A DNA stretch of 64,000 bases, from positions 357,394-421,393 of the forward strand of contig NZ_BMRA01000004.1 of assembly GCF_014648395.1 (NCBI RefSeq), given 5' to 3'. The translations under genes and the position numbers were made by a program. The notes under the pieces were generated by a model. That model had not been told where the DNA came from. It worked only from the letters and a program-made list of their open reading frames with translations, and did no database searches. The DNA is from Micromonospora fulviviridis (GTDB taxonomy: Bacteria; Actinomycetota; Actinomycetes; Mycobacteriales; Micromonosporaceae). This document shows positions 27,077 to 36,786 of the stretch, piece after piece. The stretch's first letter is position 1. Every line of letters begins with the position of its first letter.

Positions 27077-28597
<1,521 letters not shown>

Positions 28598-28599
28598 CG

Positions 28600-28632
28600 C
28601 GAGGAGTGAGCTTGCGAGCCCCGCAGTCGGCA
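28600..28632 (+). repeat. GAGTGAGC-type intergenic sequence
   Basis: Between the DAHP synthase stop and the aldolase start lies a GCGAGGAGTGAGCTTGCGAG block. A related run of GAGCG units opens the endonuclease IV gene (minus strand from 30682). It may belong to a dispersed extragenic family, which cannot be tested within one window. Confidence 0.35.
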
Positions 28633-28647
28633 GCCGAAAGGATCATC

Positions 28648-29676
28648 GTGGCTGACTTCATCGATCTTCGTTCGGACACCGTGACCCGGCCCACGGCCGG
28701 GATGCGGGAGGCGATGGCCACCGCCGAGGTGGGCGACGACGTCTACGCCGAGGACCCGACGGTAACCGCGCTGGAGGCCGAGGTCGCCGCGCTCTTCGGG
28801 CACGAGGCGGCGCTGTTCGCCCCGACCGGCTCGATGGCCAACCAGATCGCCCTCCAGCTCGTCGTCCCGCCCGGCGACGAGCTGCTCTGCGACGCCGACG
28901 CGCACGTGGTCACGTACGAGATCGGCGCGGCGGCCGCGTACGGCGGGATCTCCTCGCGGACCTGGCCGGCGGTCGGCGCGGAGATCGACCCCGAGGTGGT
29001 GGCCGGGATGGTCCGGCCGGACGGCTACTTCGCGGTGCCGACCCGGGCCATCGCCGTCGAGCAGACCCACAACCGCGGCGGCGGCGGGGTGATCCCGCTG
29101 GCGACCCTGCGCGAGCTGCGCCGGGTCGCCGACGACCACCGGCTCGCGCTGCACTGCGACGGCGCCCGGATCTGGCACGCGCACGTGGCCGACGGGGTGC
29201 CGCTGGCCGAGTACGGGGCGCTGTTCGACACCCTCTCGGTCTGCCTCTCCAAGGGCCTCGGCGCCCCGGTGGGTTCGCTGGTGGTCGGCAGCGCCGAGAA
29301 GATCGCCCGGGCGCGGTTCGTCCGCAAGCGGATGGGCGGCGGAATGCGGCAGGTCGGCATCCTGGCCGCCGCCGGCCGGTACGCGCTGGCCCACCACGTC
29401 GAGCGGCTCGCCGAAGACCACGCCAAGGCCGCGCGGCTGGCCGAGGCGGTCGCCCCGTACGGGGTGCTTGCGACGGTGGTGCGGACCAACATCGTCCCGC
29501 TCGACCTGGCCAAGCACCCGCTCGACGCGCCCGCCCTGGCGGCCGCCGCCCGGGAGCGGGGCCTGCTGATCTCGGTGCTCGGCCCGCGCACGGCCCGCCT
29601 GGTCACCCACATGGACGTGTCGAACGACCAGATCGACCGGGCCGCCGAAACCCTGACCACCATCCTCCGCGCCTGA
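28648..29676 (+). CDS. Low-specificity L-threonine aldolase
   Basis: PLP enzyme splitting L-threonine (and allo-threonine) into glycine and acetaldehyde. 342 residues of fold type [21 protein letters not shown] at the start is diagnostic, [11 protein letters not shown] and [10 protein letters not shown] follow, EQTHNRGGG contacts the substrate, [10 protein letters not shown] has the PLP Asp, and [11 protein letters not shown] the Schiff-base lysine. GTG 28648 is preceded by AAAGGA. It follows DAHP synthase by 50 bases and is likely on the same transcript, without an obvious metabolic reason. Confidence 0.94.
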   Translation: MADFIDLRSDTVTRPTAGMREAMATAEVGDDVYAEDPTVTALEAEVAALFGHEAALFAPTGSMANQIALQLVVPPGDELLCDADAHVVTYEIGAAAAYGGISSRTWPAVGAEIDPEVVAGMVRPDGYFAVPTRAIAVEQTHNRGGGGVIPLATLRELRRVADDHRLALHCDGARIWHAHVADGVPLAEYGALFDTLSVCLSKGLGAPVGSLVVGSAEKIARARFVRKRMGGGMRQVGILAAAGRYALAHHVERLAEDHAKAARLAEAVAPYGVLATVVRTNIVPLDLAKHPLDAPALAAAARERGLLISVLGPRTARLVTHMDVSNDQIDRAAETLTTILRA

Positions 29677-29700
29677 CCCGCGGTCCCGCCCCCTGGCCTC

Positions 29701-29760
29701 GTTGATCAAGAAGTTTGCGTCGTCCACGACGCGGATCCCGACGCAAATTTCTTGATCAAC
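29701..29760. repeat. Long palindrome at convergent junction (copy 1)
   Basis: Arms of 22 bases (29701-29722 and 29739-29760), starting GTTGATCAAGAAGTTTGCG, match with a single difference that still allows a G-U pair. The loop is 16 bases. It lies between the convergent threonine aldolase and endonuclease IV genes. Related copies are at 33219 and 58021. Confidence 0.9.
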
Positions 29761-29812
29761 CCCGGGGTGCCGGGGTGCCGGGGTGCCCGGCCCACGGGCC
29801 GGGGTGGGTGGC

Positions 29813-30682
29813 TCAGGGGTGGAGGCGCTTCAGGGTGGCGATGTCTGCGGCGTGGCCTACGTGCTTCTCGGTGGGCGTTTCCACCAGGACGGGGACGCCG
29901 GCGGTGGCGGGGTGGCGCATCAGCTCGGCGAACGCCGGCTCGCCGATGCTGCCCTTGCCGATGCTCTCGTGCCGGTCCCGGGTGGAGCCGCACAGGTCCT
30001 TCGAGTCGTTCGCGTGCACCAGCTTCAGCCGGTCGGCGCCCACCGCGGCGACCAGCGCGTCCAGCGTGGCGGTCATCCCGCCCTCGGTGGCCAGGTCGTG
30101 CCCGGCCGCCCAGGCGTGGCAGGTGTCGAAGCAGACGCCCATCATGGGGTGCCGGTCCACCGCGTCCAGGTAGGGGCCCAGGTGCTCGACCCGCGAGGCC
30201 AGCGACCGGCCACCCCCGGCGCTCGGCTCGACCAGCAGCATCGGCCCGCCGGTGGCCGCGGTCTCGTCCAGCAGCGGGAGCAGGGCCGCGCGGACCTGCC
30301 GCATGGCCGCCTCGGCGTGGCCCGCGTCGACGGCGCTGCCGGCGTGGAACACCACGGCCTCGGCGCCGATGGCCCGGCCCCGGCGCAGCGCGTGCGCCAG
30401 GGTCTCCGCCGACCGCTCGACCGTGGCCGGGGTGGGGGAGCCGAGGTTGACCAGCAGCGAGGCGTGGATGAAGACGGGCAGGCCGCGCTCGCCGCAGCCG
30501 TCCCGGAACAGCGTGTCCTGCTTCGGGTCGCCCGCCGGCAGCGCCCAGCCCCGCGAGTTGGAGACGTAGACCTGCACCGCCTCGGAGGCGGCCGCGTCGG
30601 CGTAGGGCAGCGCCGCCTTGGCCAGGCCCCCGGAGGTGGGGGTGTGCGAGCCGACCCGCCGCCGCCCGCTCCGCTCGCTCAC
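29813..30682 (-). CDS. nfo: Endonuclease IV (AP endonuclease family 2)
   Basis: Base-excision repair: cuts DNA at abasic sites with a tri-zinc centre. 289 residues of TIM-barrel form with the family's metal ligands in FHAGSAVDAGH, LVEPSAGGG, CFDTCHAWAAGHD, LVHANDSKD, RDRHESIGKG and a closing LVETPTE. VGSHTPTSGGLAKA near the start corresponds to VGAHVSaaGG of E. coli Nfo. The GTG at 30682 overlaps the PknL stop (GTGA), so translation is coupled. The first ten codons (SERSGRRR) come from a GAGCG-repeat-like sequence and may be a recent N-terminal extension; a later start is possible. Confidence 0.92.
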   Translation of the reverse strand: MSERSGRRRVGSHTPTSGGLAKAALPYADAAASEAVQVYVSNSRGWALPAGDPKQDTLFRDGCGERGLPVFIHASLLVNLGSPTPATVERSAETLAHALRRGRAIGAEAVVFHAGSAVDAGHAEAAMRQVRAALLPLLDETAATGGPMLLVEPSAGGGRSLASRVEHLGPYLDAVDRHPMMGVCFDTCHAWAAGHDLATEGGMTATLDALVAAVGADRLKLVHANDSKDLCGSTRDRHESIGKGSIGEPAFAELMRHPATAGVPVLVETPTEKHVGHAADIATLKRLHP

Positions 30683-32664
30683 AGGCAGGTCACCGTGACC
30701 GTGGTGCCCGGCGGCACCGGGGTGTTCTCGCCCGGGTTCTGGAAGCGGGCCACCCCGTTGGGGTTGAGCTGGATGTTGACCGGGAAGCCCTGGCTCTCCA
30801 GCACCTGCTTGGCCTGCTGGCAGGGCAGGTCGACGACGCGGGGGACGGGCACCTGGGCCGGGCCCTTGCTGACGTCCAGCTTGACCTGGGCGCCCTTCTC
30901 CACGCCGGTGCCGTCCGCCGGGCTCTGGCCGAGGATCTCGTCCCTCGGCTTGTCGGAGTCCTTGTACGTCTCCACCGGGGTCAGCCCGAGCTGGCCGAGG
31001 ATGGTGCGGGCGTCGGTGAGGCTCTTGCCCACCAGGTTCGGCACGCTCACCGGGGCGCGGCCCTTGCTCAGGATCACCGTCACCTTCGTGCCCGGTTTGA
31101 CCACCGTGCCCACCTTCGGGTCGGTGGCCAGCACCACCCCGGCCGGCAGCGCGTCGTCGTAGCGGGAGCTGCCCTTGACCGGCGCCAGCTTGGCGTCGGC
31201 CAGCTCGGCCCGGGCCAGTTCGAAGTCCTTGCCCACCACGTCCGGCACCGGCAGCCGCTCCGGGCCGAGCGACAGGGTCAGGGTGATCGTGCCGCCCTTG
31301 ACGATCCGGGTGGCGGAGACCGGGTCCTGGCCCAGCACCGTGTCCTTGGGGATCTTCTCGTCGTAACGGGGCTCGGCGTAGCGCAGGACGAAGCCGCCCC
31401 GGGTGGCCTGCGCCTCCGCCTCGGCCTTGCTCAGGCTCATCAGCTGCGGGGCGACCGTGTAGCGGCCCACCCCGACCCACCAGCCGCCCACGGCGGCCAC
31501 CAGGCCGAGCACCACGGCCGCCGCGGCGACCGCCAGCCGGCCGCGCGGCGAGCCCATCACCCGGGTACGCAGCCCGGCGAGCCGGGCGCCCAGGCCCTCG
31601 TCCTCGACGGCGCGGCGGCGGTGCGTGCGCTGGCCGCCGCCACCCTCGGGCAGCCGGGCCCAGGCGGGGCGCTCGGCCGGGCGGACCGCCGCCACCACCA
31701 TGGTGGGCTGCGCGATAACGGCCGTCTCGTCGCCCATCTGCCGCAGCACCGCGGTGTGCGAGTTGGCGTCGCTCAGCTCGTCCCGGGCGGCCTGCACCTC
31801 GGTCAGCAGCGCGCCGGCGTCGGCCGGGCGGGCGGCCGGGTCGCGCCGGGTGGCCCGGGCGACCAGCGCGTCGAGGACCCGGGGCAGCGCCGGCACCAGG
31901 GTCGACGGGGCCGGCACGTCGCGGTCGACGTGCTGCCAGGCGACCTCGACCGGGCGGTCGCCGTCGTAGGGCACCCGGCCGGTGAGCATCTCGAACAGCA
32001 CGATGCCGGCGGAGTAGACGTCGGTGCGCGGGTCCGCGTGGCCCTGGGTGACCAGCTCCGGCGCCACGTACGCCACGGTGGCCATGAGCTGGTTGCCGTT
32101 CTCCTCCTCGGCGCTGGCCTCGACCGCGCGGGCCAGCCCGAAGTCGGCCACCTTGACCACGCTGTCCACCAGGCTGGTGGTGCCGCCGGTGGGCGCCTCG
32201 GCGACCAGCACGTTCTCCGGCTTGACGTCGCGGTGCACGAGGCCGGCCCGGTGCGCGGCGGCGATCGCGGCGAGCATCTGCTCGGCGATGGCCAGCGCCT
32301 CCTCCGGGGTGAGCCGGCGCCGCTCGGCGAGCACGTCGCGCAGGGTGCGACCGCGCACGTACTCCATCACGAGGTAGGGGAGGCCCGCGTGGCTGCCCTG
32401 GTCGTAGACCGCCACCACGTTGGGGTGGGTGAGTCGGGCGATGGTCTTCGCCTCGTCGGTGAAGCGTTCGACGAAGCCGGCCATCCGGGCCCGGGCCTCG
32501 GGCGCCTGCGTCGGGTGAATGATCTTGACCGCCACGGTGCGCTCCAGGCGCTCGTCGGTGGCGGTGTACACGGTCGCCATGCCGCCACGGGCCACGCGAC
32601 CGCGAATGCGGTAGCGCCCGTCGATCAGCGAGCCCAGCAACGTGTCGGCGACCTGTGTGTCCAT
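30679..32664 (-). CDS. pknL: PASTA-domain Ser/Thr protein kinase (PknL type)
   Basis: Transmembrane receptor kinase. Residues 12-280 are a Hanks-type kinase: GRVARGGMATVY (glycine loop), AVKIIH (Lys), HRDVKPENVLV (catalytic Asp), ADFGLAR (metal Asp) and YSAGIVLFEMLTG. After a basic juxtamembrane segment comes one membrane helix (AVAAAAVVLGLVAAVGGWWV) near 375 and four extracellular PASTA repeats (VPDVVGKDF, VPNLVGKSL and PRVVDLPCQ starts are visible). 661 residues. Divergent from an Rv2175c homologue, exactly the M. tuberculosis Rv2176 (PknL)-Rv2175c arrangement, in which the DNA-binding protein is a PknL substrate. ATG 32664 lies eight bases after TAGACT. Confidence 0.95.
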   Translation of the reverse strand: MDTQVADTLLGSLIDGRYRIRGRVARGGMATVYTATDERLERTVAVKIIHPTQAPEARARMAGFVERFTDEAKTIARLTHPNVVAVYDQGSHAGLPYLVMEYVRGRTLRDVLAERRRLTPEEALAIAEQMLAAIAAAHRAGLVHRDVKPENVLVAEAPTGGTTSLVDSVVKVADFGLARAVEASAEEENGNQLMATVAYVAPELVTQGHADPRTDVYSAGIVLFEMLTGRVPYDGDRPVEVAWQHVDRDVPAPSTLVPALPRVLDALVARATRRDPAARPADAGALLTEVQAARDELSDANSHTAVLRQMGDETAVIAQPTMVVAAVRPAERPAWARLPEGGGGQRTHRRRAVEDEGLGARLAGLRTRVMGSPRGRLAVAAAAVVLGLVAAVGGWWVGVGRYTVAPQLMSLSKAEAEAQATRGGFVLRYAEPRYDEKIPKDTVLGQDPVSATRIVKGGTITLTLSLGPERLPVPDVVGKDFELARAELADAKLAPVKGSSRYDDALPAGVVLATDPKVGTVVKPGTKVTVILSKGRAPVSVPNLVGKSLTDARTILGQLGLTPVETYKDSDKPRDEILGQSPADGTGVEKGAQVKLDVSKGPAQVPVPRVVDLPCQQAKQVLESQGFPVNIQLNPNGVARFQNPGENTPVPPGTTVTVTCL

Positions 32665-32672
32665 CGGCAGGC

Positions 32673-32678
32673 AGTCTA
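32673..32678 (-). promoter_or_regulatory. -10 box, possibly leaderless pknL transcript
   Basis: On the minus strand TAGACT ends eight bases before the ATG at 32664; no clear Shine-Dalgarno sequence. Confidence 0.4.
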
Positions 32679-32795
32679 TGTGTCGGGAGGGTGAAGGTTG
32701 AACAGGATGCTACAGCCGGGCTGCGACGGGGGTGGACCGGCGCACGCGCCGGGCGGGGTACGGGGTGCCGCCGACCGGCCCGGGCGGGCACGTGG

Positions 32796-32801
32796 CAGGG
32801 T
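32796..32801 (+). promoter_or_regulatory. -10 box of probable leaderless transcript
   Basis: CAGGGT ends six bases before the GTG at 32808. The two divergent -10 boxes (this and 32673) are about 120 bases apart. Confidence 0.4.
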
Positions 32802-32807
32802 GGTCGG

Positions 32808-33200
32808 GTGACCGATTCCGTACCCGCCCAGGCCGCCGCCACCGGCGCCGACCTGCCCGGACCGACCGACCCGGCCGGCTGGCTGACCCTCCCGGACGTG
32901 GCCGAGCGCCTCGACCTGTCGATCAGCAAGGTGCACCAGATGATCCGCGACCGGGAACTGCTCGCGGTGCGCCGCGACGGCGTCCGCCGGATCCCGGCCG
33001 ACCTGGTGGCCAACCACACCGTGCTCAAGCACCTGCCCGGCGTGCTCAACCTGCTCGCCGACGCCGGGTACGACGACGAGGAGGCGCTGCGCTGGCTCTA
33101 CCAGGAGGACCCCACCCTCCCCGGTACGACGCCGGCCGCCGCCCTCGGCGGCGACCAGGCCCGCGAGGTCAAGCGCCGCGCCCAGGCCCTCGGCTTCTGA
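32808..33200 (+). CDS. Rv2175c-family DNA-binding protein
   Basis: 130 residues. WLTLPDVAERLDLSISKVHQ is a winged-helix/MerR-like HTH, followed by the wing (MIRDRELLAVRRDGVRRIPA) and a helical C-terminal domain (LPGVLNLLADAGYDDEEALR, WLYQEDPTLPG). This is the Rv2175c family; the mycobacterial protein binds DNA and loses binding when PknL phosphorylates an N-terminal threonine. The N-terminal tail here is flexible and has threonines at residues 2, 12 and 20 that could serve. Target genes unknown. GTG 32808 follows a -10 box and lacks an RBS. Confidence 0.92.
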   Translation: MTDSVPAQAAATGADLPGPTDPAGWLTLPDVAERLDLSISKVHQMIRDRELLAVRRDGVRRIPADLVANHTVLKHLPGVLNLLADAGYDDEEALRWLYQEDPTLPGTTPAAALGGDQAREVKRRAQALGF

Positions 33201-33218
33201 CCGGCCCACCCCCACCTC

Positions 33219-33279
33219 GTCGATCATGAGGTTGGTGGCACACTCGGAGATCCACTTCGCCGTCAACCTCATGATCGAC
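33219..33279. repeat. Long palindrome at convergent junction (copy 2)
   Basis: Arms 33219-33239 and 33259-33279, outer 16 bases (GTCGATCATGAGGTTG) perfect and the inner part kept by two G-U type pairs; loop 19 bases. It lies between the convergent Rv2175c-type and polyprenyl synthase genes and resembles the copies at 29701 and 58021 in its GT(T/C)GATCA core. Confidence 0.85.
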
Positions 33280-33323
33280 CGTGGCGGGCCTGGTGGCGGC
33301 GGACGACGCCGGCCCTGAAGGAG

Positions 33324-34406
33324 TCAGTCGGTGCGGCGGGTGGCGGCGATGGCCAGGTCGACGAGGGACTGGCGGGCCTCGGTGTCGAGGTCGACCGTGG
33401 TGAGGGCCGCGAGGGCGCTCTCGGTGAGGGCGGTGATCCGGCGTTCGGTGCGGTCCAGGGCTCCGCTCGCCGTGATCAGCTCGCGGAGGCGGGCCACCCC
33501 GGCGGCGTCCAGGTCCGGGTCGCCGAGGCCGCCGAGCAGCAGCTCGCGGCCGGCGTCGTCGAGCGTCTCGAGGGCCGCCGCCACCAGGTACGTCCGCTTG
33601 CCCTCGCGCAGGTCGTCGCCGGCCGGCTTGCCGGTGCGCTCGGGGTCGCCGAACACCCCCAGCACGTCGTCGCGGAGCTGGAACGCCTCGCCCAGCGGCA
33701 GCCCGTACGCCGAGTAGGCGGCGTGCACCTCGGCCGGCGCGTCGGCCAGCGCGGCGCCGAGCAGCAGCGGCCGCTCGACGGTGTACTTCGCCGACTTGTA
33801 GCGGGCCACCTTGCCGGCCCGCTCCAGCGAGGTGTCCCCGGTGGCCTGGGTCAGCACGTCCAGGTACTGCCCGACGGTCACCTCGGTGCGCATCTCGTCG
33901 AAGATCGGCCGGGCGCGGGCCACCGTGCGCGGGTCCAGGCCGGCGGAGTGCAGCACCTCGTCGGACCAGACCAGGCACAGGTCGCCCAGCAGGATCGCCG
34001 CGGCGTCGCCGAACCCGTCCGGGTCACCGCTCCAGCCGGCCGCGCGGTGCCGGGCGGCGAACCGCCGGTGCACCGCCGGCTCGCCCCGGCGGGTGTCCGA
34101 GCGGTCCATCAGGTCGTCGTGGATCAGGGCGCTGGCCTGCACGAACTCCAGCGCGGCCAGGGCGGCGACCACCTGGTCGGAGTCGACCCCGCCGGCACCC
34201 CGGTAGCCCCAGTAGCCGAAGGCCGGGCGCAGCCGCTTCCCGCCGCCCAGCACGAACGCCTCGATCGTCTCGGCGACGGGCGCCAGGCCGTCGTCGACGG
34301 CCGTCAGCCAGCCGCGCTGGCCGGCGAGGAACTCGGTGAGGGCCTTGTCGATCCGCTGGCGGAGACCGGCGCGGTCGACGGGGGACACGGGAGCAGCGTG
34401 GGTCAC
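33324..34406 (-). CDS. Polyprenyl (geranylgeranyl) diphosphate synthase
   Basis: Head-to-tail condensation of isopentenyl diphosphate onto allylic diphosphates. 360 residues: GGGKRLRPAFGYWGYRGAGG, first Asp-rich motif HDDLMDRSDTRRG, and second motif FQLRDDVLGVFGDPERTGKP, where the last Asp of DDxxD is Gly as in many actinobacterial GGPP synthases; AGDDLREGK closes the site. Counterpart of M. tuberculosis Rv2173 (IdsA2). It could feed the carotenoid genes at 36.8-42 kb (inference). GTG 34406 lies seven bases after TAGCGT on this strand. Confidence 0.93.
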   Translation of the reverse strand: MTHAAPVSPVDRAGLRQRIDKALTEFLAGQRGWLTAVDDGLAPVAETIEAFVLGGGKRLRPAFGYWGYRGAGGVDSDQVVAALAALEFVQASALIHDDLMDRSDTRRGEPAVHRRFAARHRAAGWSGDPDGFGDAAAILLGDLCLVWSDEVLHSAGLDPRTVARARPIFDEMRTEVTVGQYLDVLTQATGDTSLERAGKVARYKSAKYTVERPLLLGAALADAPAEVHAAYSAYGLPLGEAFQLRDDVLGVFGDPERTGKPAGDDLREGKRTYLVAAALETLDDAGRELLLGGLGDPDLDAAGVARLRELITASGALDRTERRITALTESALAALTTVDLDTEARQSLVDLAIAATRRTD

Positions 34407-34413
34407 GCCGACG

Positions 34414-34419
34414 ACGCTA
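34414..34419 (-). promoter_or_regulatory. -10 box overlapping the upstream stop codon
   Basis: TAGCGT (minus strand) ends seven bases before the GTG at 34406. Its first three bases are the TAG stop of the HTH gene, so the same bases end one gene and start transcription of the next. Confidence 0.5.
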
Positions 34420-34899
34420 GCCGGTCCCCGCCGGTCGTGTCCGATCGCCGTCCCGGCGCGCCGCGCGGGGCGTCGACCCGGGCGCCCGCGCCCGCGCCGC
34501 CCCGGGCCCGCCGGGGGCGCGACCGGCGGGTGCGGGCGGGCCGCCGCGACCGGTCCCGCGTGGCGCCGGGCGGCCGGCCCGGGCGGGTGCGCGGCCGGCC
34601 ACCGGCACACCCCGGCGAGCCGGCCGGCCGCCCGGGGCGAGCCGGCGGCTGCGCGCGGCGGCCTCGGCGAGCAGGTCGCCCGGCACCCCGAGGACCACCG
34701 CCAGCCAGCCGGACCAGAAGTCACCGGGGAGCCGCCGCTGCCGCTCCCACCGGGACACCTCGTGCCGGGTCAGGGTCGGCACGCCGGCGGCGGCGCACAG
34801 CTCGGCGGCGACCCGCTGCTGGCTCCAGCCGCGGGCCGCCCGAAGCTCGGCCAGGAGCGGCCCGAGCGGGCGCGGGCCGGGTGGTGGGGACGGGGTCAT
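34417..34899 (-). CDS. XRE-type helix-turn-helix protein with Arg/Pro-rich tail
   Basis: 160 residues. The first ~80 hold a Cro/CI-type HTH: LLAELRAARGWSQQRVAAEL, then AAGVPTLTRHEVSRWERQRR with the typical recognition helix, and GDFWSGWLAVVLGVPGDLL. The remaining 80 residues are almost only Pro, Ala, Arg and Gly, probably disordered; this half could in principle be an artefact of high G+C, but the frame and the well-formed HTH support the gene. ATG 34899 has GGAGGA seven bases upstream. It ends 10 bases before the polyprenyl synthase start and may regulate it. Confidence 0.75.
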   Translation of the reverse strand: MTPSPPPGPRPLGPLLAELRAARGWSQQRVAAELCAAAGVPTLTRHEVSRWERQRRLPGDFWSGWLAVVLGVPGDLLAEAAARSRRLAPGGRPARRGVPVAGRAPARAGRPAPRGTGRGGPPAPAGRAPGGPGAARARAPGSTPRAARRDGDRTRPAGTG

Positions 34900-35113
34900 C
34901 GGTCCTCCGGAGGCGACGGCGCGGGCGGCGACGCGGACGCCCCGGCGGTGCCGGGCCGACGCGTCGCCGATCGTGGCGACCCCCGCGCGGCCCCCCGGAC
35001 CGGCCACCGGCCGGCCCCACCGCGCTGCCCCCTTCCTACCCCCGGGGTACGACGCTCCGCCGCGCTCGTGCTCGCGGGCTGGGAAGATCCTGGGTCGGAC
35101 CGGACCGGCCGGT

Positions 35114-35119
35114 TACAGT
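35114..35119 (+). promoter_or_regulatory. -10 box of probable leaderless transcript
   Basis: TACAGT ends six bases before the GTG at 35126; no RBS. Confidence 0.5.
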
Positions 35120-35125
35120 CGGTCC

Positions 35126-36043
35126 GTGGCGCTCGGTCTCCCCTCGGTCCTCCCCAACCCCCAGCCGGCCATCGGCGAGCTGATCCGCGACGGCCGGCCC
35201 ACCTTCTCCTTCGAGTTCTTCCCGCCGAAGACCCCGCAGGGGGAGCGCCTGCTCTGGCAGGCCATCCGCGAGCTGGAGTCGCTGCGCCCGTCGTTCGTCT
35301 CGATCACCTACGGCGCGGGCGGCTCGACCCGGGACACCACGGTCGCGGTGACCGAGCGGATCGCCACCGAGACCACCCTGCTGCCGATGGCGCATCTCAC
35401 CGCGGTCGACCACTCGGTCGCCGAGCTGCGGCACGTGATCGGCCGGCTCGCGTCGGTCGGGGTGCGCAACGTGCTGGCCGTGCGCGGCGACCCGCCGGGC
35501 AACCCGGGCGGTGAGTGGATCGAGCACCCGGAGGGCGTGCGGTACGCCGAGGATCTGGTCCGGCTGGTCCGGGACTCCGGCGACTTCAGCGTCGGGGTGG
35601 CCGCCTTCCCGTACAAGCACCCGCGCTCGCCCGACGTGGCCAGCGACACCGCGCACTTCGTCCGCAAGTGCCGGGCCGGGGCCGAGTTCGCGATCACCCA
35701 GATGTTCTTCGACGCCGACGACTACCTGCGGCTGCGCGACCGGGTGGCGGCCGCCGGCTGCGACACCCCGATCCTGGCCGGGGTGATGCCGGTGACGCAG
35801 ATCGGCACCATCGAGCGGTCCGTGCAGCTCTCCGGCGCGCCGTTCCCGCCGGCCCTCGCCGAGCGGTTCGCCGAGGTGGCCGACGACCCGGAGGCGGTCC
35901 GCCGGCTCGGCATCGAGCAGGCCAGCGAGATGTGCGCGAAGCTGCTGGACGAGGGCGTGCCGGGGATCCACTTCATCACCCTCAACCGGTCCACCGCCAC
36001 CCGGGAGGTCTGGCAGCGGCTGCGGGCCGACGCGCGGGTGTGA
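35126..36043 (+). CDS. metF: 5,10-methylenetetrahydrofolate reductase
   Basis: Reduces methylene-THF to methyl-THF for methionine synthesis. 305 residues of the FAD-dependent TIM barrel: FSFEFFPPKTPQGE with the catalytic Glu, FVSITYGAGGSTRDTT, PMAHLTAVDHS, VLAVRGDPP, GVAAFPYKHP and AITQMFFDADDYLR, ending GIHFITLNRS. Start GTG 35126, because a -10 hexamer stands six bases ahead and the homology begins close to it. M. tuberculosis Rv2172c sits in the same neighbourhood. The CDP-alcohol transferase gene follows after 44 bases with its own -10 box. Confidence 0.94.
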   Translation: MALGLPSVLPNPQPAIGELIRDGRPTFSFEFFPPKTPQGERLLWQAIRELESLRPSFVSITYGAGGSTRDTTVAVTERIATETTLLPMAHLTAVDHSVAELRHVIGRLASVGVRNVLAVRGDPPGNPGGEWIEHPEGVRYAEDLVRLVRDSGDFSVGVAAFPYKHPRSPDVASDTAHFVRKCRAGAEFAITQMFFDADDYLRLRDRVAAAGCDTPILAGVMPVTQIGTIERSVQLSGAPFPPALAERFAEVADDPEAVRRLGIEQASEMCAKLLDEGVPGIHFITLNRSTATREVWQRLRADARV

Positions 36044-36075
36044 CGACCCGGCGCACGACACCCGCGCCGCCCTTC

Positions 36076-36081
36076 TACGGT
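36076..36081 (+). promoter_or_regulatory. -10 box of probable leaderless transcript
   Basis: TACGGT ends six bases before the GTG at 36088. Confidence 0.5.
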
Positions 36082-36087
36082 TGATCC

Positions 36088-36777
36088 GTGGTGGGCACAC
36101 AGCTGAACTGGGACCAGTACGCGACCGCCTGGGCGCGGCTGCACGGCGGCTTCGACCCCCGGGTGGCCGCGCCGGTGGTCCGCGCCTGGCTGCGCTTCGC
36201 CTACCACGTGGGCTACATCCTGGGCCGGCTGCGGATCGGCCCGACCCCGGTGACCGTGGTCGGGGTGCTGCTCTGCGTCTGCGTACCCCTGCTGGTGGGG
36301 CGGGCCGGCGACGGGCCGTTCCTGGGCGCCCTGTTCGTGCTGCTGGCCGCGGTGGCGGACAGCGTCGACGGCGCGGTGGCGGTGGCCACCAACCGCACCA
36401 CCCGGCTCGGCTACGTTTACGACTCGGTGGCCGACCGCCTCGGGGAGGCCGCCTGGCTGACCGCGTTCTGGCTGCTCGGCGCGCCCGGCGCGCTGGTCGC
36501 CGCGGCCGGCGGCCTGTCCTGGCTGCACGAGTACGTGCGGGCCCGGGCGGTCTCCGCCGGGATGCGGGAGATCGGTGCGGTGACCGTGGGGGAGCGCCCC
36601 ACCCGGGTCTGCGTGGCCCTGTTCGGGCTGCTGGTCGCCGGGCTCGCCGGGCTGCTCGACGCCGACCTGTCCGCGGGCACCATCACGATGGCCACCACGG
36701 TCTGGGTGCTGCTGGCCGGCTTCGGCCTCGGCCAACTGCTCTCCGCCGTGCGCCGTGCCCTGATCGACGCCGACTGA
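36088..36777 (+). CDS. CDP-alcohol phosphatidyltransferase family protein
   Basis: Membrane enzyme joining an alcohol to a CDP-activated lipid or polyol. 229 residues, five to six helices. The family motif D-x2-D-G-x2-A-R-x8-G-x3-D-x3-D appears as DSVDGAVAV ... LGYVYDSVADR, with all four Asp and both Gly in place but Val where Arg follows the Ala. That Arg is near-invariant, so substrate handling may differ. No close assignment (phosphatidylglycerol-phosphate, inositol-phosphate or other) is possible. GTG 36088 sits six bases after a -10 box; GTG 36091 is an alternative. Confidence 0.87.
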   Translation: MVGTQLNWDQYATAWARLHGGFDPRVAAPVVRAWLRFAYHVGYILGRLRIGPTPVTVVGVLLCVCVPLLVGRAGDGPFLGALFVLLAAVADSVDGAVAVATNRTTRLGYVYDSVADRLGEAAWLTAFWLLGAPGALVAAAGGLSWLHEYVRARAVSAGMREIGAVTVGERPTRVCVALFGLLVAGLAGLLDADLSAGTITMATTVWVLLAGFGLGQLLSAVRRALIDAD

Positions 36778-36786
36778 CCCCTCGCC

